Source: Apostichopus japonicus
Taxonomy: Eukaryota; Echinodermata; Holothuroidea; Aspidochirotida; Stichopodidae
NCBI RefSeq assembly: GCF_037975245.1
Contig: NC_092572.1
Location: 34,135,989-34,199,988 of the forward strand
DNA length: 64,000 nt
Direction: 5' to 3'
In this document: positions 51,001 through 60,525 of the stretch, in pieces
How the letters are laid out: the number at the start of each line of letters is the position of its first letter
How positions within the stretch are numbered: position 1 is the first letter of the stretch
Program-made: the position numbers and the translations under genes
The notes under the pieces: generated by a model
Seen by the model: the letters and a program-made list of their open reading frames with translations, nothing else
Told to the model about the DNA's origin: nothing
Databases searched by the model: none

Positions 51001-54000
51001 TATTATAAGAAGAACAATTATTACAATAATTATTATTAAATTATGTTCTCCGAAGTCAGACTACCAGTCAGCAGTATTTTTAATTATATACATGTACAGT
51101 ATATACTTCTCTAATAGTTGTGATAACATTTCAAAATGCATCTGTTGCCTAAAAGAATATACTGTAAGCACATAGTTTATTGGTGTTTTTACTCCAAATA
51201 ATAATAAGTTTGCTATTGGGCATACAGTACAGTAATCGCACAGAATCTCAGATACACAAATTTAACATAGGTTGCATCACCAGCTCGAGACCACTTCAGT
51301 GACTATGCTCTCACAGAGGTTTATATTTGACATTGTTGTTGCGGGCTTTATACTCATTCCAATGCCCATATTCATTCGTGGTTGCAGGCCAGTCTATTTG
51401 CAAAGGAAGCCATATGACTTTCAAGAGTGATGAGAATTGAACCAAAAATCAATTTTGAGTGATCAGTAAATATTCTTTATTAACTGTGGAAGGAATCTTT
51501 TGTGATATATTGCATAGGCTTGATCATTTGTTTGTTGATATCTTCAATATTTACAGAACTTATGCCATGTTTCTTAGCAATGCGCAAGGAATGTATTGAG
51601 CAAGTTTAATTCATATTTAGCAGTCAAGTACAGCAGGGAATGGGTGGATGTCATTGCATGAAGCTATCTCAATCATCAGCAAGCACACATCGTACAAATT
51701 GAATATACTGCCAATTCGATGATTTGTTGTAGTGCACATAAATGTTGCTTGGTGACACTGGAATGCAACATTAATATAATCTGCCATCTAATTGAAGTGG
51801 AATGAAAGGGAGGGGAGTGGGTAAAGAAAGGAAAAGAAAGGATGTAATGAGGTCTTTTTGAAGGCACAACTTGTAACTGGATTTCATCCCTTGCTTCTAA
51901 ACTTTTGAAAGTTCCAAAAGCTGATTGTGGTCATTGTTATGTGCATTAAAACTTAGATATCATTTACAATTTTCCTCATGCCAGTGTTCCATTCCTTTGA
52001 GACAAAGTGCTTCATAAAACTTGTCCCAGAAATGCTTCAAGAGCTTTCGTTGGTTGAGCAACATTCTTGCAGTAGATGTATTGGCAAGAGTCAGTTGGGG
52101 TGGGTGTTTAGAAGACAGGCACAATGTGTGTTTTAAGTGTACTACATTAAAGGAATAAAGGGGACACTGGGTAACAGCCAATTGGTATTGTGATTGTAAC
52201 TTTGATACTGCCTGTACAGTGAATCTGAGGTAAAAACAATGTTAATTGTAGATAAAGTGAACATGATATATATTTGTGTAGTGTGTCACCCATGAGCAAC
52301 TACAGTACTGTATCTCTGTCTGATAACACCTCAAGTAAATACTGTTGTGCAAGTACAGTAGGTCTTAAGCTTCAACTTTTGCAACTTTCGCAACTTTTGC
52401 AACTTTGCAACTTTTGCAACTTTTTCATACGCTCTCTGGAGATGCTCTACTCTCACATGTATCAATCAATGGATCACCTCACAAGCAAAAACTGCTTTTG
52501 ATCCTATGCATCGGATCCTATGCATATATTTTGCATTAATTGCGGCTGATAATTATGTTGAAGAAACAGTTAGAAAACACAACTGCATTTATGAGTAAAA
52601 GTGTATAACTTATTTCGTGTACATGTATACAGTTAGACTGCACTGTTAATTATGATCCTTAACAGGGTTTATCAGATCATTGCAGCTAAATACTTATTAC
52701 AGTATATATGTGATTTTGTTCTCTACAGAGCTCTGTACAGGTAACATTTGAAGCAATGGCTCTTGGACCAGTTCCTCCAAAGTTCAGCAACATCACCATT
52801 GAGACAGAACCAAATAATGTCTTGGTAAGATTCCAACAGGATCTTTTGTTTGTGCTGTGCTGATGTTTGTGACTACAGATGAATGTTAGCCTTGATATGT
52901 CATTGTCTAATTAGCTTATTTGCTGCTATCTTTACAAAAAGCAAAACAGCTGTAAAATTTTAGCAACATGGTGACTACTGTATGTGCTGAATGTTAGCCT
53001 TGATATACAGTACATGTAATTGTCTTAGCTATTTTGCTGCTATATTTACACATTGAAGTAAAACAGCTGTAATTAGTAATATATGGTGACTACAGCTGAA
53101 TGTTAGCCTTGATATATATACATGTAATTGTCTTAGCTATTTTGCTGCTATATTTACACATTGAAGTAAAACAGCTGTAATTAGTAATATATGGTGATTA
53201 CAGCTGAATGTTAGCCTTGATATACATGTAATTGTCTTAGCTATTTTGCTGCTATATTTACACATTGAAGTAAAACAGCTGTAATTAGTAATATATGGTG
53301 ATTACAGCTGAATGTTAGCCTTGATATACATGTAATTGTCTTAGCTATTTTGCTGCTATATTTACACATTGAAGTAAAACAGCTGTAATTAGTAATATAT
53401 GGTGACTACAGCTGAATGTTAGCCTTGATATACATGTAATTGTCTTAGCTATTTTGCTGCTATATTTACACATTGAAGTAAAACAGCTGTAATTAGTAAT
53501 ATATGGTGATTACAGCTGAATGTTAGTCTTGATATATATGTAATTGTCTTAGCTATTTTGCTGCTATCTTTACACATTGAAGCAAAACAGCTGTAATTAG
53601 TAATATATATGGTGACTACAGCTGAATGTTAGCCTTGATATACATGTAATTGTCTTAGCTATTTTGCTGCTATCTTTACAGAAAGCAAAACAGCTGTAAT
53701 TAGTAATATATGGTGACTACAGCTGAATGTTAGCCTTGATATACATGTAATTGTCTTAGCTATTTTGCTGCTATATTTACAGAAAGCAAAACAGCTGTAA
53801 TTAGTAATATATATGGTGACTACAGCTGAATTTTAGCCTTGATATACATGTAATTGACTTAGCTATTTTGCTGCTATATTAACAGAAAGCAAAACAGCTG
53901 TAATTAGCAATATGGTGACTACAGCTGAATGTTAGCCTTGATATACATGTAATTGTCTTAGCTATTTTGCTGCTATCTTTACAGAAAGCAAAACAGCTGT

Positions 54001-56005
54001 AATATACAGTATGGTGACTACAACTGAAAATGCTAGCACAAAAGAAAGTCAATAACAAAATGAGTGCTGGTTAATTAATTAGATTCTATAGCTATTCAGG
54101 AAATCAAGATATTCAATTTTGAAATGCTAAATAACCTCTGCTCCTCTGTTACCTGTTTCCACTATATGAATGCACCTTCCCATCTACTTAGCCTATTACT
54201 GTATGCTAAATCTTTGGAATGGTCCTTTTGGCCTAAATTGTTGACTAGGTCTGTTCCTCTGTGCGAGATGTCAATCAGCTGTTTTATAAATTACGGTACT
54301 TAATTCAACCAAATGATATTCTTTTAGCTTCATAAGAACAGTTTCTCTTGCATGTGGTGAACTGAGCTCATTGTATTCTCAGAATATGGTTCAAATTGAC
54401 ATACATTTTGTCACAGTACCAACCCTTAGAGATTCAGGTGATTGCTATTCATAGGCACTCATATGGTATGTCAGTGAAAAACAGATATACAGTAGACAGA
54501 CTGCCATGAGCTTGCAAGCCAAGAGCTTTGTAAAGTCTGTGGACTTGACACATACAGTATACATGGCTGTGGCTATATTCTTTCACTCTCCACAAAGAGC
54601 TACTAACCCATATGTTGTTCTGATTCATTACTGCAATGTTTTTAAACCTGTATAATTTATGTGAGCACTCTGATATGTGAAGATGATATCCACTACAGCT
54701 CTTAGAAATTCTCTGTTTACTGTATACTACTCTTAGTGACTTTGGTTTCAGAGAACATTTAGATTTGTTCATGGTTCAAACATCATAGGCTTTCTGCATA
54801 TATCATTCAGGTCCCTTGGCTAAACGAACATCTCAATTCATCTTTATAATGTTGCATTCTTCAGATGCCGTTGCAGCTACATATTCAAACGCTAAACCTT
54901 CTCATCAATGCAAGTCCTGCTGTGCCTTGTAAAAGCAAAAATTAATTTACCTTTAAATGTCACACGAAAGCTGGCTTCTGTGTTACAGTACGTAGAAGTT
55001 AGTGCTAATTTTCAGTTTATCTTAGAAGCACATATGATTATTAGCTGAGAAAGGAGTATAGTATTTTGTCATTGCCACTCATCAAGGTTTGTAATATTTA
55101 GTGCTCTCTAATGAAATCAAGAATTTTGAAATCTCTGAGTGCTGGTTAATATCGACCCATGGTTGAAATTTGTACTTAGAACCAGTATATACTCAGGCAA
55201 TCTATCATTCATAAGAAGTGAATTTGAGGATGAACTGCCCTACAGTGTAACTCTGCTGTGCGAGAAGGTGTACATTTTATGCATAGTTTCTATGTACTGT
55301 TTAATTTTACTTAAATCCAACTTAGTGAATTATGAAGTGAAATGAGGGGCAAGGCTACTGTTCATGATACTTAAATTCCATAATGCTAAATGAAATTTTC
55401 ATTTTAAATAATGACATTAAAGGTTGCCTTTTGTCCAATTTGCATTTTACATGCAAACTTGTGACATTGTTCAATGAAGAAATGCAATTGAGTACCCAAT
55501 GAAATAATTGATTATGTGCTCATTAGCCATCATTTGGTTTCAAGAAGGTGAAGGTCTTGCCAGAGACCAGACTTGTGTCAATGTGTATTTGACACAGCTT
55601 GGATGAACTTGATGCTATAGGTTCACACATCTGTAACAATATTGAACTGATTAGTTTCAGTCTGTAAATGTTAACATTTAAATTCTTGATTCAAAGTATA
55701 AGTTTGGGGAATTTATGTTGCTTCCTCACTTACCTGTCTCCTCACAACTACTGCACCCTCTACCATATCTCAAGTAACCTGGCAAGCTTTAGCACTAATA
55801 TCCCATGTTGACTTTTCAACCAGCCTCCTCATCCTATAACCAAAGTGTCTAGTTCTGGAATTTCCCATCTTTTCTTCTTTTGTAGACTGTTACCTGTGAC
55901 TTGCAAGCAGAGGGAATTGATTTTGGTGTGTTTGCATCTCAGCACACAGCCTCCACTGTGAAAGTATCCAATTGCAATGCAACTGTCCAGAAGCTCTCTG
56001 GAAAG
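36864..56005 (+). CDS. C2CD2/C2CD2L (TMEM24)-like SMP-domain lipid-transfer protein, 3' partial
   Basis: Three exons (36864-37337, 52729-52824, 55886-56005), all phase 0, join without a stop to 230 residues. Residues ~32-54 form one membrane segment (LDVYFLFWILATVLVYLGF), followed by a basic stretch (KTRRKTE). Then come a Ser/Tyr-rich linker and, from ~residue 121, the start of an SMP (TULIP) domain: DWVNSIAQWIYS, then SWLKALNDEAKRQG, then exon 2. In vertebrates C2CD2L anchors in the ER and moves phosphatidylinositol at ER-plasma membrane contacts. The C2 domain should lie downstream, and I did not find its exons before 64000. The first intron is 15.4 kb and packed with mobile DNA. I am fairly sure of the family but not of which paralogue. 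Confidence 0.75.
37338..38655. other. First intron, 5' part
   Basis: No gene is seen. Bases 38650-38712 contain a 32-bp direct duplication (CAATAGGTGATTACATTTAA twice). A similar sequence follows the second MITE, at 44416-44440. Confidence 0.5.
38720..38880. mobile_element. 161-bp MITE, copy 1
   Basis: The ends ACAATCTTCGACAAAAAT (left) and its reverse complement (right) are a perfect 18-bp inverted repeat, which continues as GATGGGACA after a 2-base gap. It differs from the copy at 44230-44390 at about three positions. Flanks suggest only a 2-bp duplication (CT). Confidence 0.9.
38960..39072. repeat. TATATAGTG tandem repeat and (TA)n
   Basis: Five copies of a 14-base TATATAGTGTATA-type unit run into about 27 TA dinucleotides. 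Confidence 0.95.
39676..40300 (+). pseudogene. Rep-like HUH endonuclease ORF (CRESS-DNA/parvovirus-like), probably inactive
   Basis: From ATG 39676, residues 12-22 resemble HUH motif I (VYLITYSQ), and residues 62-68 are the metal-binding HUH motif II (KHYHIAV), with an upstream acidic E55. Residues 99-108 (NYYTAWQCVVK) lie where motif III is expected; three residues before K108, the usual place of the nicking Tyr, there is Cys105. Rep proteins nick an origin and start rolling-circle replication. The reading frame runs to 40353, but a GT at 40301 and an AG at 40638-40639 could remove the next segment. A separate helicase ORF follows, together the N-to-C order of a Rep. This is either an endogenous viral copy or a captured mobile-element gene. 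Confidence 0.7.
40301..40639. other. Segment between the two Rep ORFs: intron or inserted trailer copy
   Basis: It contains a 63-base sequence (40437-40499) identical to 41338-41400, then a G-rich stretch, then 35 bases (40551-40585) identical to 41928-41962. A hairpin ATTAGGT-TCG-ACCTAAT lies at 40574-40590. It therefore duplicates material that also follows the helicase ORF. It is bounded by GT and AG, but simple splicing leads into a stop in exon 2. Confidence 0.65.
40640..41291 (+). pseudogene. SF3 helicase ORF of the Rep-like element, frameshifted
   Basis: One frame (40687-40980) carries the Walker A loop GPANCGKT, within KYRNIFITGPANCGKTF. Another frame (from about 40898 to TAA 41289-41291) carries Walker B (IFLNDFRWSP), then motif C-like PVFATGKNPL, then an RETEMMTVRW segment and a CPPCGPC-like Cys pair near the end. 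The coding sense moves from the first to the second frame around 40895-40910, a single-base break. SF3 helicases are the C-terminal part of Rep/NS1 proteins. The copy is therefore a pseudogene unless this region is an assembly error. The order Walker A, B, C and their spacing fit the family. Confidence 0.8.
41338..41625. repeat. G-rich polypurine tract (GGGGA/GGGGAACGGA)
   Basis: After the 63-base unit also present at 40437-40499, about 215 bases of almost pure A/G follow, with repeated GGAGGGGAACGG-type words. It has strong G-quadruplex potential. Open frames here on both strands are by-products. Confidence 0.9.
41630..41962. repeat. Trailer repeat, copy A
   Basis: Bases 41630-41937 match 43837-44160 in the same orientation, with few changes and one ~16-base insertion in the second copy. 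It contains AGGT-TCG-ACCT hairpins at 41860-41870 and a second partial copy of its end at 41936-41962. Confidence 0.92.
42382..43344 (-). mobile_element. Tc1/mariner-type DD34E transposase ORF
   Basis: A 320-residue frame on the minus strand starts with a GRPPKLS turn and two helix-turn-helix-like segments (residues 24-80) that would bind transposon ends. It continues with the RNase-H-like catalytic core: D117 (FYFDATAF), D218 (FLQDGDPSQNSK) and E253 (SPDLNPIENIF), with 34 residues between the last two, as in Tc1-like enzymes. All three acidic residues are present. The open frame begins at a TTG. The nearest upstream ATG (43430-43428, MASYSLISPESKAYARLL) is one base out of frame, so a frameshift near 43370-43390 probably breaks the N-terminus. 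Its own terminal repeats were not recognised; it lies between trailer copies A and B. Confidence 0.85.
43837..44160. repeat. Trailer repeat, copy B
   Basis: This is a direct copy of 41630-41937, starting CTGAGAGTTTA and ending AACAACTATTGC. It includes the hairpin core AGGTTCGACCT at 44083-44093. Confidence 0.92.
44230..44390. mobile_element. 161-bp MITE, copy 2
   Basis: Same length and orientation as 38720-38880, about 98% identical, with the same 18-bp terminal inverted repeats. The flanks suggest a 2-bp AG duplication. Confidence 0.9.
44466..45104. mobile_element. Foldback-type element with long inverted repeats
   Basis: The outer arms 44466-44482 and 45088-45104 (CATCGAGGTAAATGAAT) and the inner arms 44518-44556 and 45042-45080 (39 of 39 bases, including GGGTCATGTGATGTGTTCC) are inverted copies around a ~490-bp centre. 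No coding region. Confidence 0.75.
45270..46580. repeat. 59-bp minisatellite, about 22 copies
   Basis: The unit contains CAGTAGCACTCCCCTTGGTA and GTACTGTACATAAGCAAA. Units are 56-61 bp long, a few with TTTAAA or TTTAGG in place of AAGCAAA. Several minus-strand frames stay open through it and should be ignored. Confidence 0.95.
46581..47092. other. First intron, no gene seen
   Basis: Some AT-rich microsatellite-like sequence (TTATTATTA, near 47020-47092). Nothing else is recognised. Confidence 0.5.
47093..48290. repeat. Dispersed repeat starting with a 28-bp palindrome
   Basis: It begins with AGCTCATACCAGC/GCTGGTGTGAGCT (47093-47120), a near-perfect palindrome, and ends near 48290 with GGTATGAGCTTCTGCACC and TTGGTGCTCTAGTTATTA. 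TTATTA-rich DNA flanks both sides. It has the look of an old repetitive unit and has no coding region. A poly-G run lies at 48147-48157. Confidence 0.55.
48291..50989. mobile_element. 2.7-kb hAT-like element, non-autonomous
   Basis: The ends TAGGGATGTACCGGATCC and (inverted) TAGGGATGCACCGGGTCC agree at 16 of 18. The flanks GTTATTAG (48283-48290) and ATTATTAG (50990-50997) are an 8-bp duplication with one change. CCGGCCGGA repeats lie just inside both ends. It holds a second element at 48560-50847. Confidence 0.85.
48560..50847. mobile_element. Nested element with 16-bp perfect terminal inverted repeats
   Basis: CAGGGGTCGAAATTTA at the left is matched exactly, inverted, at the right (50832-50847). 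ATTAC flanks both sides (48555-48559 and 50848-50852), a 5-bp target duplication. Subterminal GGAATAGTG/TTCCACTATTCC words occur at both ends. Inside, a hAT-like start CAGTGTTCCCTCTAAG lies at 49008 without a recognised partner. No transposase. Confidence 0.82.
50998..52728. other. First intron, 3' part
   Basis: No gene is seen. A short GCAACTTTT tandem repeat lies at 52378-52428. Confidence 0.5.
52729..52824 (+). CDS. Exon 2 of the C2CD2-like gene (SMP domain)
   Basis: The acceptor is TTCTCTACAG and the donor GTAAGA; 32 codons, phase 0 to 0. SSVQVTFEAMALGPVPPKF followed by SNITIETEPNNVL fits the strand-loop-strand that follows the first SMP helix. A 104-bp tandem array starts about 40 bases after the donor. 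Confidence 0.75.
52866..54013. repeat. 104-bp minisatellite, about 11 copies, in intron 2
   Basis: The unit includes GAATGTTAGCCTTGATATAC, TTAGCTATTTTGCTGCTAT and AAAACAGCTGTAATTAG. Two subtypes alternate: ACACATTGAAG and ACAGAAAGC before AAAACAGCTG. It begins about 40 bases after the exon 2 donor. Confidence 0.95.
54014..55885. other. Intron 2, remainder
   Basis: About 1.9 kb of AT-rich DNA. No gene or repeat was recognised. Confidence 0.5.
55886..56005 (+). CDS. Exon 3 of the C2CD2-like gene (SMP domain)
   Basis: The acceptor is CTTTTGTAG and the donor GTAAGT; 40 codons, phase 0 to 0. TVTCDLQAEGIDFGVFASQ followed by TVKVSNCNATVQKLSGK continues the SMP beta-strands. Confidence 0.75.
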
Positions 56006-56218
56006 GTAAGTACATTAACAGAATGTCACTTAATACCACCTCATAATACAAACTGCTTAGCTTTGTATCACAGCAAGGGTTGTACTAGAGACATATACTG
56101 TATTAATGAATCACACTAGGGTGCATGACTTGGGCCCCATTTGTGGTTGTAATAAATATGGTATGTTATGTTATGGACAGATTGTGCATGAAAAGTTTTA
56201 CTGCAAATGATATACCAA

Positions 56219-56509
56219 CAGGCGCGTAGCCAGGAATTTGCCAGGGGAGGGGCGAAACTGTAGATTCGGCATTGCAAACTATTTAAGCGCAGCGCCACCA
56301 TGGTTGGCGCGAAGTGTACAAGAAAATTTTGGATGAAAATGCCTCCTACTGTAGATCGCTGGAAACGGCACTTCCCAGGCCTTGTAAGTTGCATCTTAGC
56401 ATTTTCTCTTTTGAAAACACTAGCGATTTCATAAAAACATTAAAAAAAAATAAAAAAAATGATGCTCAAGGGGGGGCGGCTCCCCCTTCGCCCCCCCTCT
56501 ACGCGCTTG
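56219..56509. mobile_element. 291-bp hAT-type MITE
   Basis: The ends CAGGCGCGTAG and (inverted) CAAGCGCGTAG match at 10 of 11. Both flanks are TATACCAA (56211-56218 and 56510-56517), a perfect 8-bp duplication. It carries the shared GCGCCACC...GGTTGGCGC core at about 56291-56310. Confidence 0.92.
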
Positions 56510-56768
56510 TATACCAACAAACTCTCTCTTCAGAAAGTTTACTTATTGTGACAGCTAAATGCAGCTGTACAGAGGCCAAGACCTGCAGAAAAATAGTGAA
56601 TTTACTTCACTCAGGCTCTCTTACCTGTTCCCTCACAACCTCATCACTCTCATTCTACCTTAGCTCTAGAGTGAACTGGTAACCATTTTCTACTGTGCAT
56701 CCTCTATTACTGGACAATCTCCGATCAATGACCTCCCTTCTCATTCTACCATCCAAAGTGTCTAAAGT

Positions 56769-57146
56769 TTGGTTTTACCAATTGCTACCACTACTTTACC
56801 CACCTTCCCTCCCGTTGCTTACATGTTTACTATCAATACAGTCAACATTTTTAAAAGGCGCATAGCATACCACAAGTGGATGTATCCTGCTTTAAAAGGT
56901 TCAATGCAAGAAAAGAAGATAGGGCCAAGAGTCCAAGATAACAGGTTGAAGAAGCTGTTCAGATGCCAAGTAATTCCACATGAGGCCAAAAGAAAAGTTC
57001 AGGCCAAACTGGGGTCATTGTACTGTCAGGTTTACAAGGATTTAACACACAGAGGAAGAAATTCTGGTGGATATGGATGTTGCCATCCGGTTAGTCATGT
57101 TCACTTCAGTATAATGCTGGTTGCCTGCAGTACTGTTTTCGCTTAA
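56769..57146 (+). other. Unrecognised open frame
   Basis: From about 56845 to 57096 it reads as a basic, evenly composed sequence (HKWMYPALKGSMQEKKIG, then RLKKLFRCQVIPHEAKRKVQ) that looks more protein-like than its surroundings. It could be a relic of a mobile element or a missed exon. It does not resemble the SMP or C2 parts of the neighbouring gene, and I cannot name it. Confidence 0.25.
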
Positions 57147-58475
57147 AGGAATTGTCTGGTGGAAGATTTTGATACATTGTCCTTGTAGTTTTTATTTTTC
57201 TCTTTCTAACCATGTAAAAAGTTTCCCCATTCAACGTTTTCTTCTTGTAGAAATCTGGTTTTCAAATTACAGGTAGTACCGTTTGTTCGAACGCATCAAT
57301 ATGGTGATTGACGTAGTGCAGGCAAATAGGCAAACCAGGCGACTTGAAGATAGCACTCCCATTTCCACAACAAATACACTCTCACGTTTGTACATGCACA
57401 GGTGACCGCCTATTACCCAGGAGCTGCTATTCTAGCAGCTCCCTGCTATTACATATAACGTACCTATCGCAAACGTTACAGCCTACCATGCCCAGTTGGT
57501 ATACAGTACGTATAGCGTGGCACATAATATACTCTGACACTCAAACCACAGTTCATAAACTGTTCTTCGAAATCGCTGAAATAAAATTCATGGTTCAAAT
57601 TAATAGTAAAAGTTAACTGGAAAAGTATTCGTAACACCGAAAGATGAAACTTGGTGGAATCGATGTCAGAGCAGAATGTAGCACCGAGAAGCTTAGGCTT
57701 CGCAGAACTGTCCGATTGTTAACGTTAGAGTAGCCTTCACGCGAACATCGTTCCTGTGGAGCTGGGTAGCGCGATGTATAAACAACGAAGAGTCTGCTGT
57801 TAAAACTTATCTTGTGTTACACAAAGACCTCGAAACCACCGATCTACTACATATTTGGCGGTTTAAGGGGTTTTATAAATCATATCTAATTTCTAAGAAA
57901 TTTCACCGAAAATTTAGGAAGAAATTTATCGGAATCGATGTCAGAGCAGAATGTAGCACTGAGAAGCTTAGGCTTCACAGAACTGTCTAATTGTAAACGT
58001 TAGAGTAGCCTACTGTACTGTATATGCGAACATTCTTCGCGTTGGAGCTGGATAGCGCGATGTATAAACAACGAAGAGTCTGTTGTTAAAATTTATCTTG
58101 TGTTACACAAAGACCACAAAACCACCCATCTCCTACATATATGGTATGGCGGCTTAAGGAGATTTTGAAAACATATCTAATTTCTAAGAAATTTCACCGA
58201 AAGTTAATAAAGAACTTTATCTGTATACAAACGCGGTTTTTGTTGTGATTACGGTATAGGTACTGTGCGGAGGGTAGGTTATGTCGCAATCTGCATTAGC
58301 ATAGCTGACGTCACGTTCTGTACTGTTCAAATCATATTTGAAATGTCTATCCTTAATGTTTAAAAAATCGTTTCTCTGTCAAACGCAACATTAGCGTTCT
58401 CATACTTTGACAACATGTTTGGAAAATTATTGATCAATTTTTAAGGTAACTTCTTTGGGCCACCAGACAATCCTT
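57147..58475. mobile_element. TTAA-flanked 1.3-kb DNA element with internal duplication
   Basis: TTAA lies immediately outside both ends (57143-57146 and 58476-58479). The ends AGGAATTGTCTGGTGG and (inverted) AAGGATTGTCTGGTGG agree at 14 of 16. TTAA duplication is the piggyBac habit, but no transposase is present. Inside, 57657-57931 is tandemly repeated at 57932-58222. Confidence 0.78.
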
Positions 58476-58479
58476 TTAA

Positions 58480-60262
58480 CGCCCGTTAAAATTTGTTGAA
58501 AAAAAAAATCCACGAATTTCGACGATTTTTATCGCAATTTATCCAATTTTATCGAAATTTATTGATTTTCAACGATTGGGATTTTAAGTTACTGCATTCG
58601 TTGATTTTTCAACGATGCGTTGAAAATGAATTTTCAACGAAATGCGAGGTCAAACTGTGGCTTCGCGGAACGTTGAAAGTCGCGTAAAATTGTTGAAAAA
58701 TTCCCAAGTAGTCTATATACAGTCGTTTGCATTAACTTTATGACATCACGATCGGCAACCATTTGTAAAAGACTTCGATGAAAACGAATTAATGAAATAA
58801 AAAGTGTAGGCGCTCACTGGTCTAGCCAGGGTTTTTCTGTGATCGCGGAACATTGTGGTAAAATGTGTAGGACATAAAATCTTGAAAAGGGAAAACACGC
58901 AATTTGTTTTTTTCAACTTCAACTTCAACAACGGGTACGAAAATAATATACCGATGAAAGTGAAATGGCAGCAAGTGTCGAATACGGTCACGGAAATTGA
59001 AAAAAAAAAAATGTTGCGAAAGCCTTACTTAATGTTTCATAGTAGATCTGTTATCAACACTGATAAATAAAATTTAACTTCTGTTCGGAAAATTATTTTT
59101 AAAGGAACTTGTTAATCTATTATAAGAATCTGCACTTCACGAATAAGCGGAAATAAGCAAAATAAGTTTTTACAGGATTGAGACGATTGATGAGAGGTAC
59201 TGTATATGGAGGGGACATTCAAAGAGAATATCTGAAAAACCTTACGATATTTTTCACAAATATTGATGCTTAGATAAGTGCTTCCTCACAATCAACGAGC
59301 CGCCCCAAAATTTGCTCTGCTTACGTAAAACTTCTATACACGTGCAAAAACCTGAGTTTTTACACACATAATTCCCACTGAAATTGGTCACAGAACATAA
59401 ATAGGTCATCGAAATTTGAACTTGCCCAAGTTCATCGCACCATGGGAACGACACAACACATTGAACACGATGTTACATTTTCCCGCCATCTGGATGCCGA
59501 GTGTAAATTTTGGTGTAATATGCAAATTATAAATGGTACTGTGCTATGCTACGCGGTTAAAACTTAACCTACTGTATTGCGACACAAATTTTGGGAAGCT
59601 GTTGTTGAAGTAACTTTTGTATCAAATGTTAAGTACTGTATGGCACATGACGACGCTGAAATAGGTGGCTGCTCAAACCAGTTTCAACTTGATTTTTACA
59701 ACCCATCGCATAACACGTGCGTGCGTAATTTGTTATTGGAAATAAACCTCACTGATATCCAGCTACGCTTTCTTAACATATTTCTAGTTGATCCGACTTG
59801 CTTACCTTGGTGAGTAACCTTCTCTCTAATATTGTTACTAATGTCACAGTTGAGTTTATTCATCTACGTTTACCGGCGGGTAAACACACGTAACTCGGCC
59901 GTTTACAATCGACCTTTGGCTATTGTTCTTGTACTCGACTTCAATCCTAGCTAACAGTCAACTATTGCTTAATAAACGTTCAGAGAACGCCGTAATGGAC
60001 TAAGAAACCACATTTACTTCGTCTGTAATATTCCTCAACTTCTGGCATTGTCAGAGAAACGACTGCGGTTATTCTACAGACTAAATGAAACTCACAACCA
60101 GCAGATGTCTCGAGTTACATTTGCGGTGTTCAGGATAATTTTCGTTGAAATTTCGTTGAGAATCCTGTCCGATTCAGTCTTTAAATTTTCATCGATTTTT
60201 ATCAAATTTTTTGATGATTTTTATCGAAATTTGATGATCGTTGAATTTTTTTCAACGGGCGA
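58480..60262. mobile_element. Probable DNA element with CGCCCGTT ends
   Basis: TTAACGCCCGTT at the left and (inverted) TTATCGCCCGTT at the right agree at 11 of 12. Inside each end lie GTTGAAAAAAA and several ATCGAAATTT/ATTTTTATCG words. It abuts the TTAA element. No clear target duplication. Confidence 0.5.
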
Positions 60263-60525
60263 TAAGCGAAAACAGTACTGTAGGTGTTGATATGGTATCA
60301 CCAACATGTACATGAAGACCAGACACAAGTCTCACCTAATAAGAAAGGTTACTGCAGTTCCTGTTATTTATGCGTCCATTAGCGAGGCTGACATACTATT
60401 AGTTTATCAAACTCTACAAACTCTATTTGCCTTGAGATTAAAAATATAGTTTCAGCAAGTAGATGGCCATCGATTGAAGTTCAGACTAGAATGCTGGTCC
60501 TCCCTTTTCTAGCGGATGAACTATA

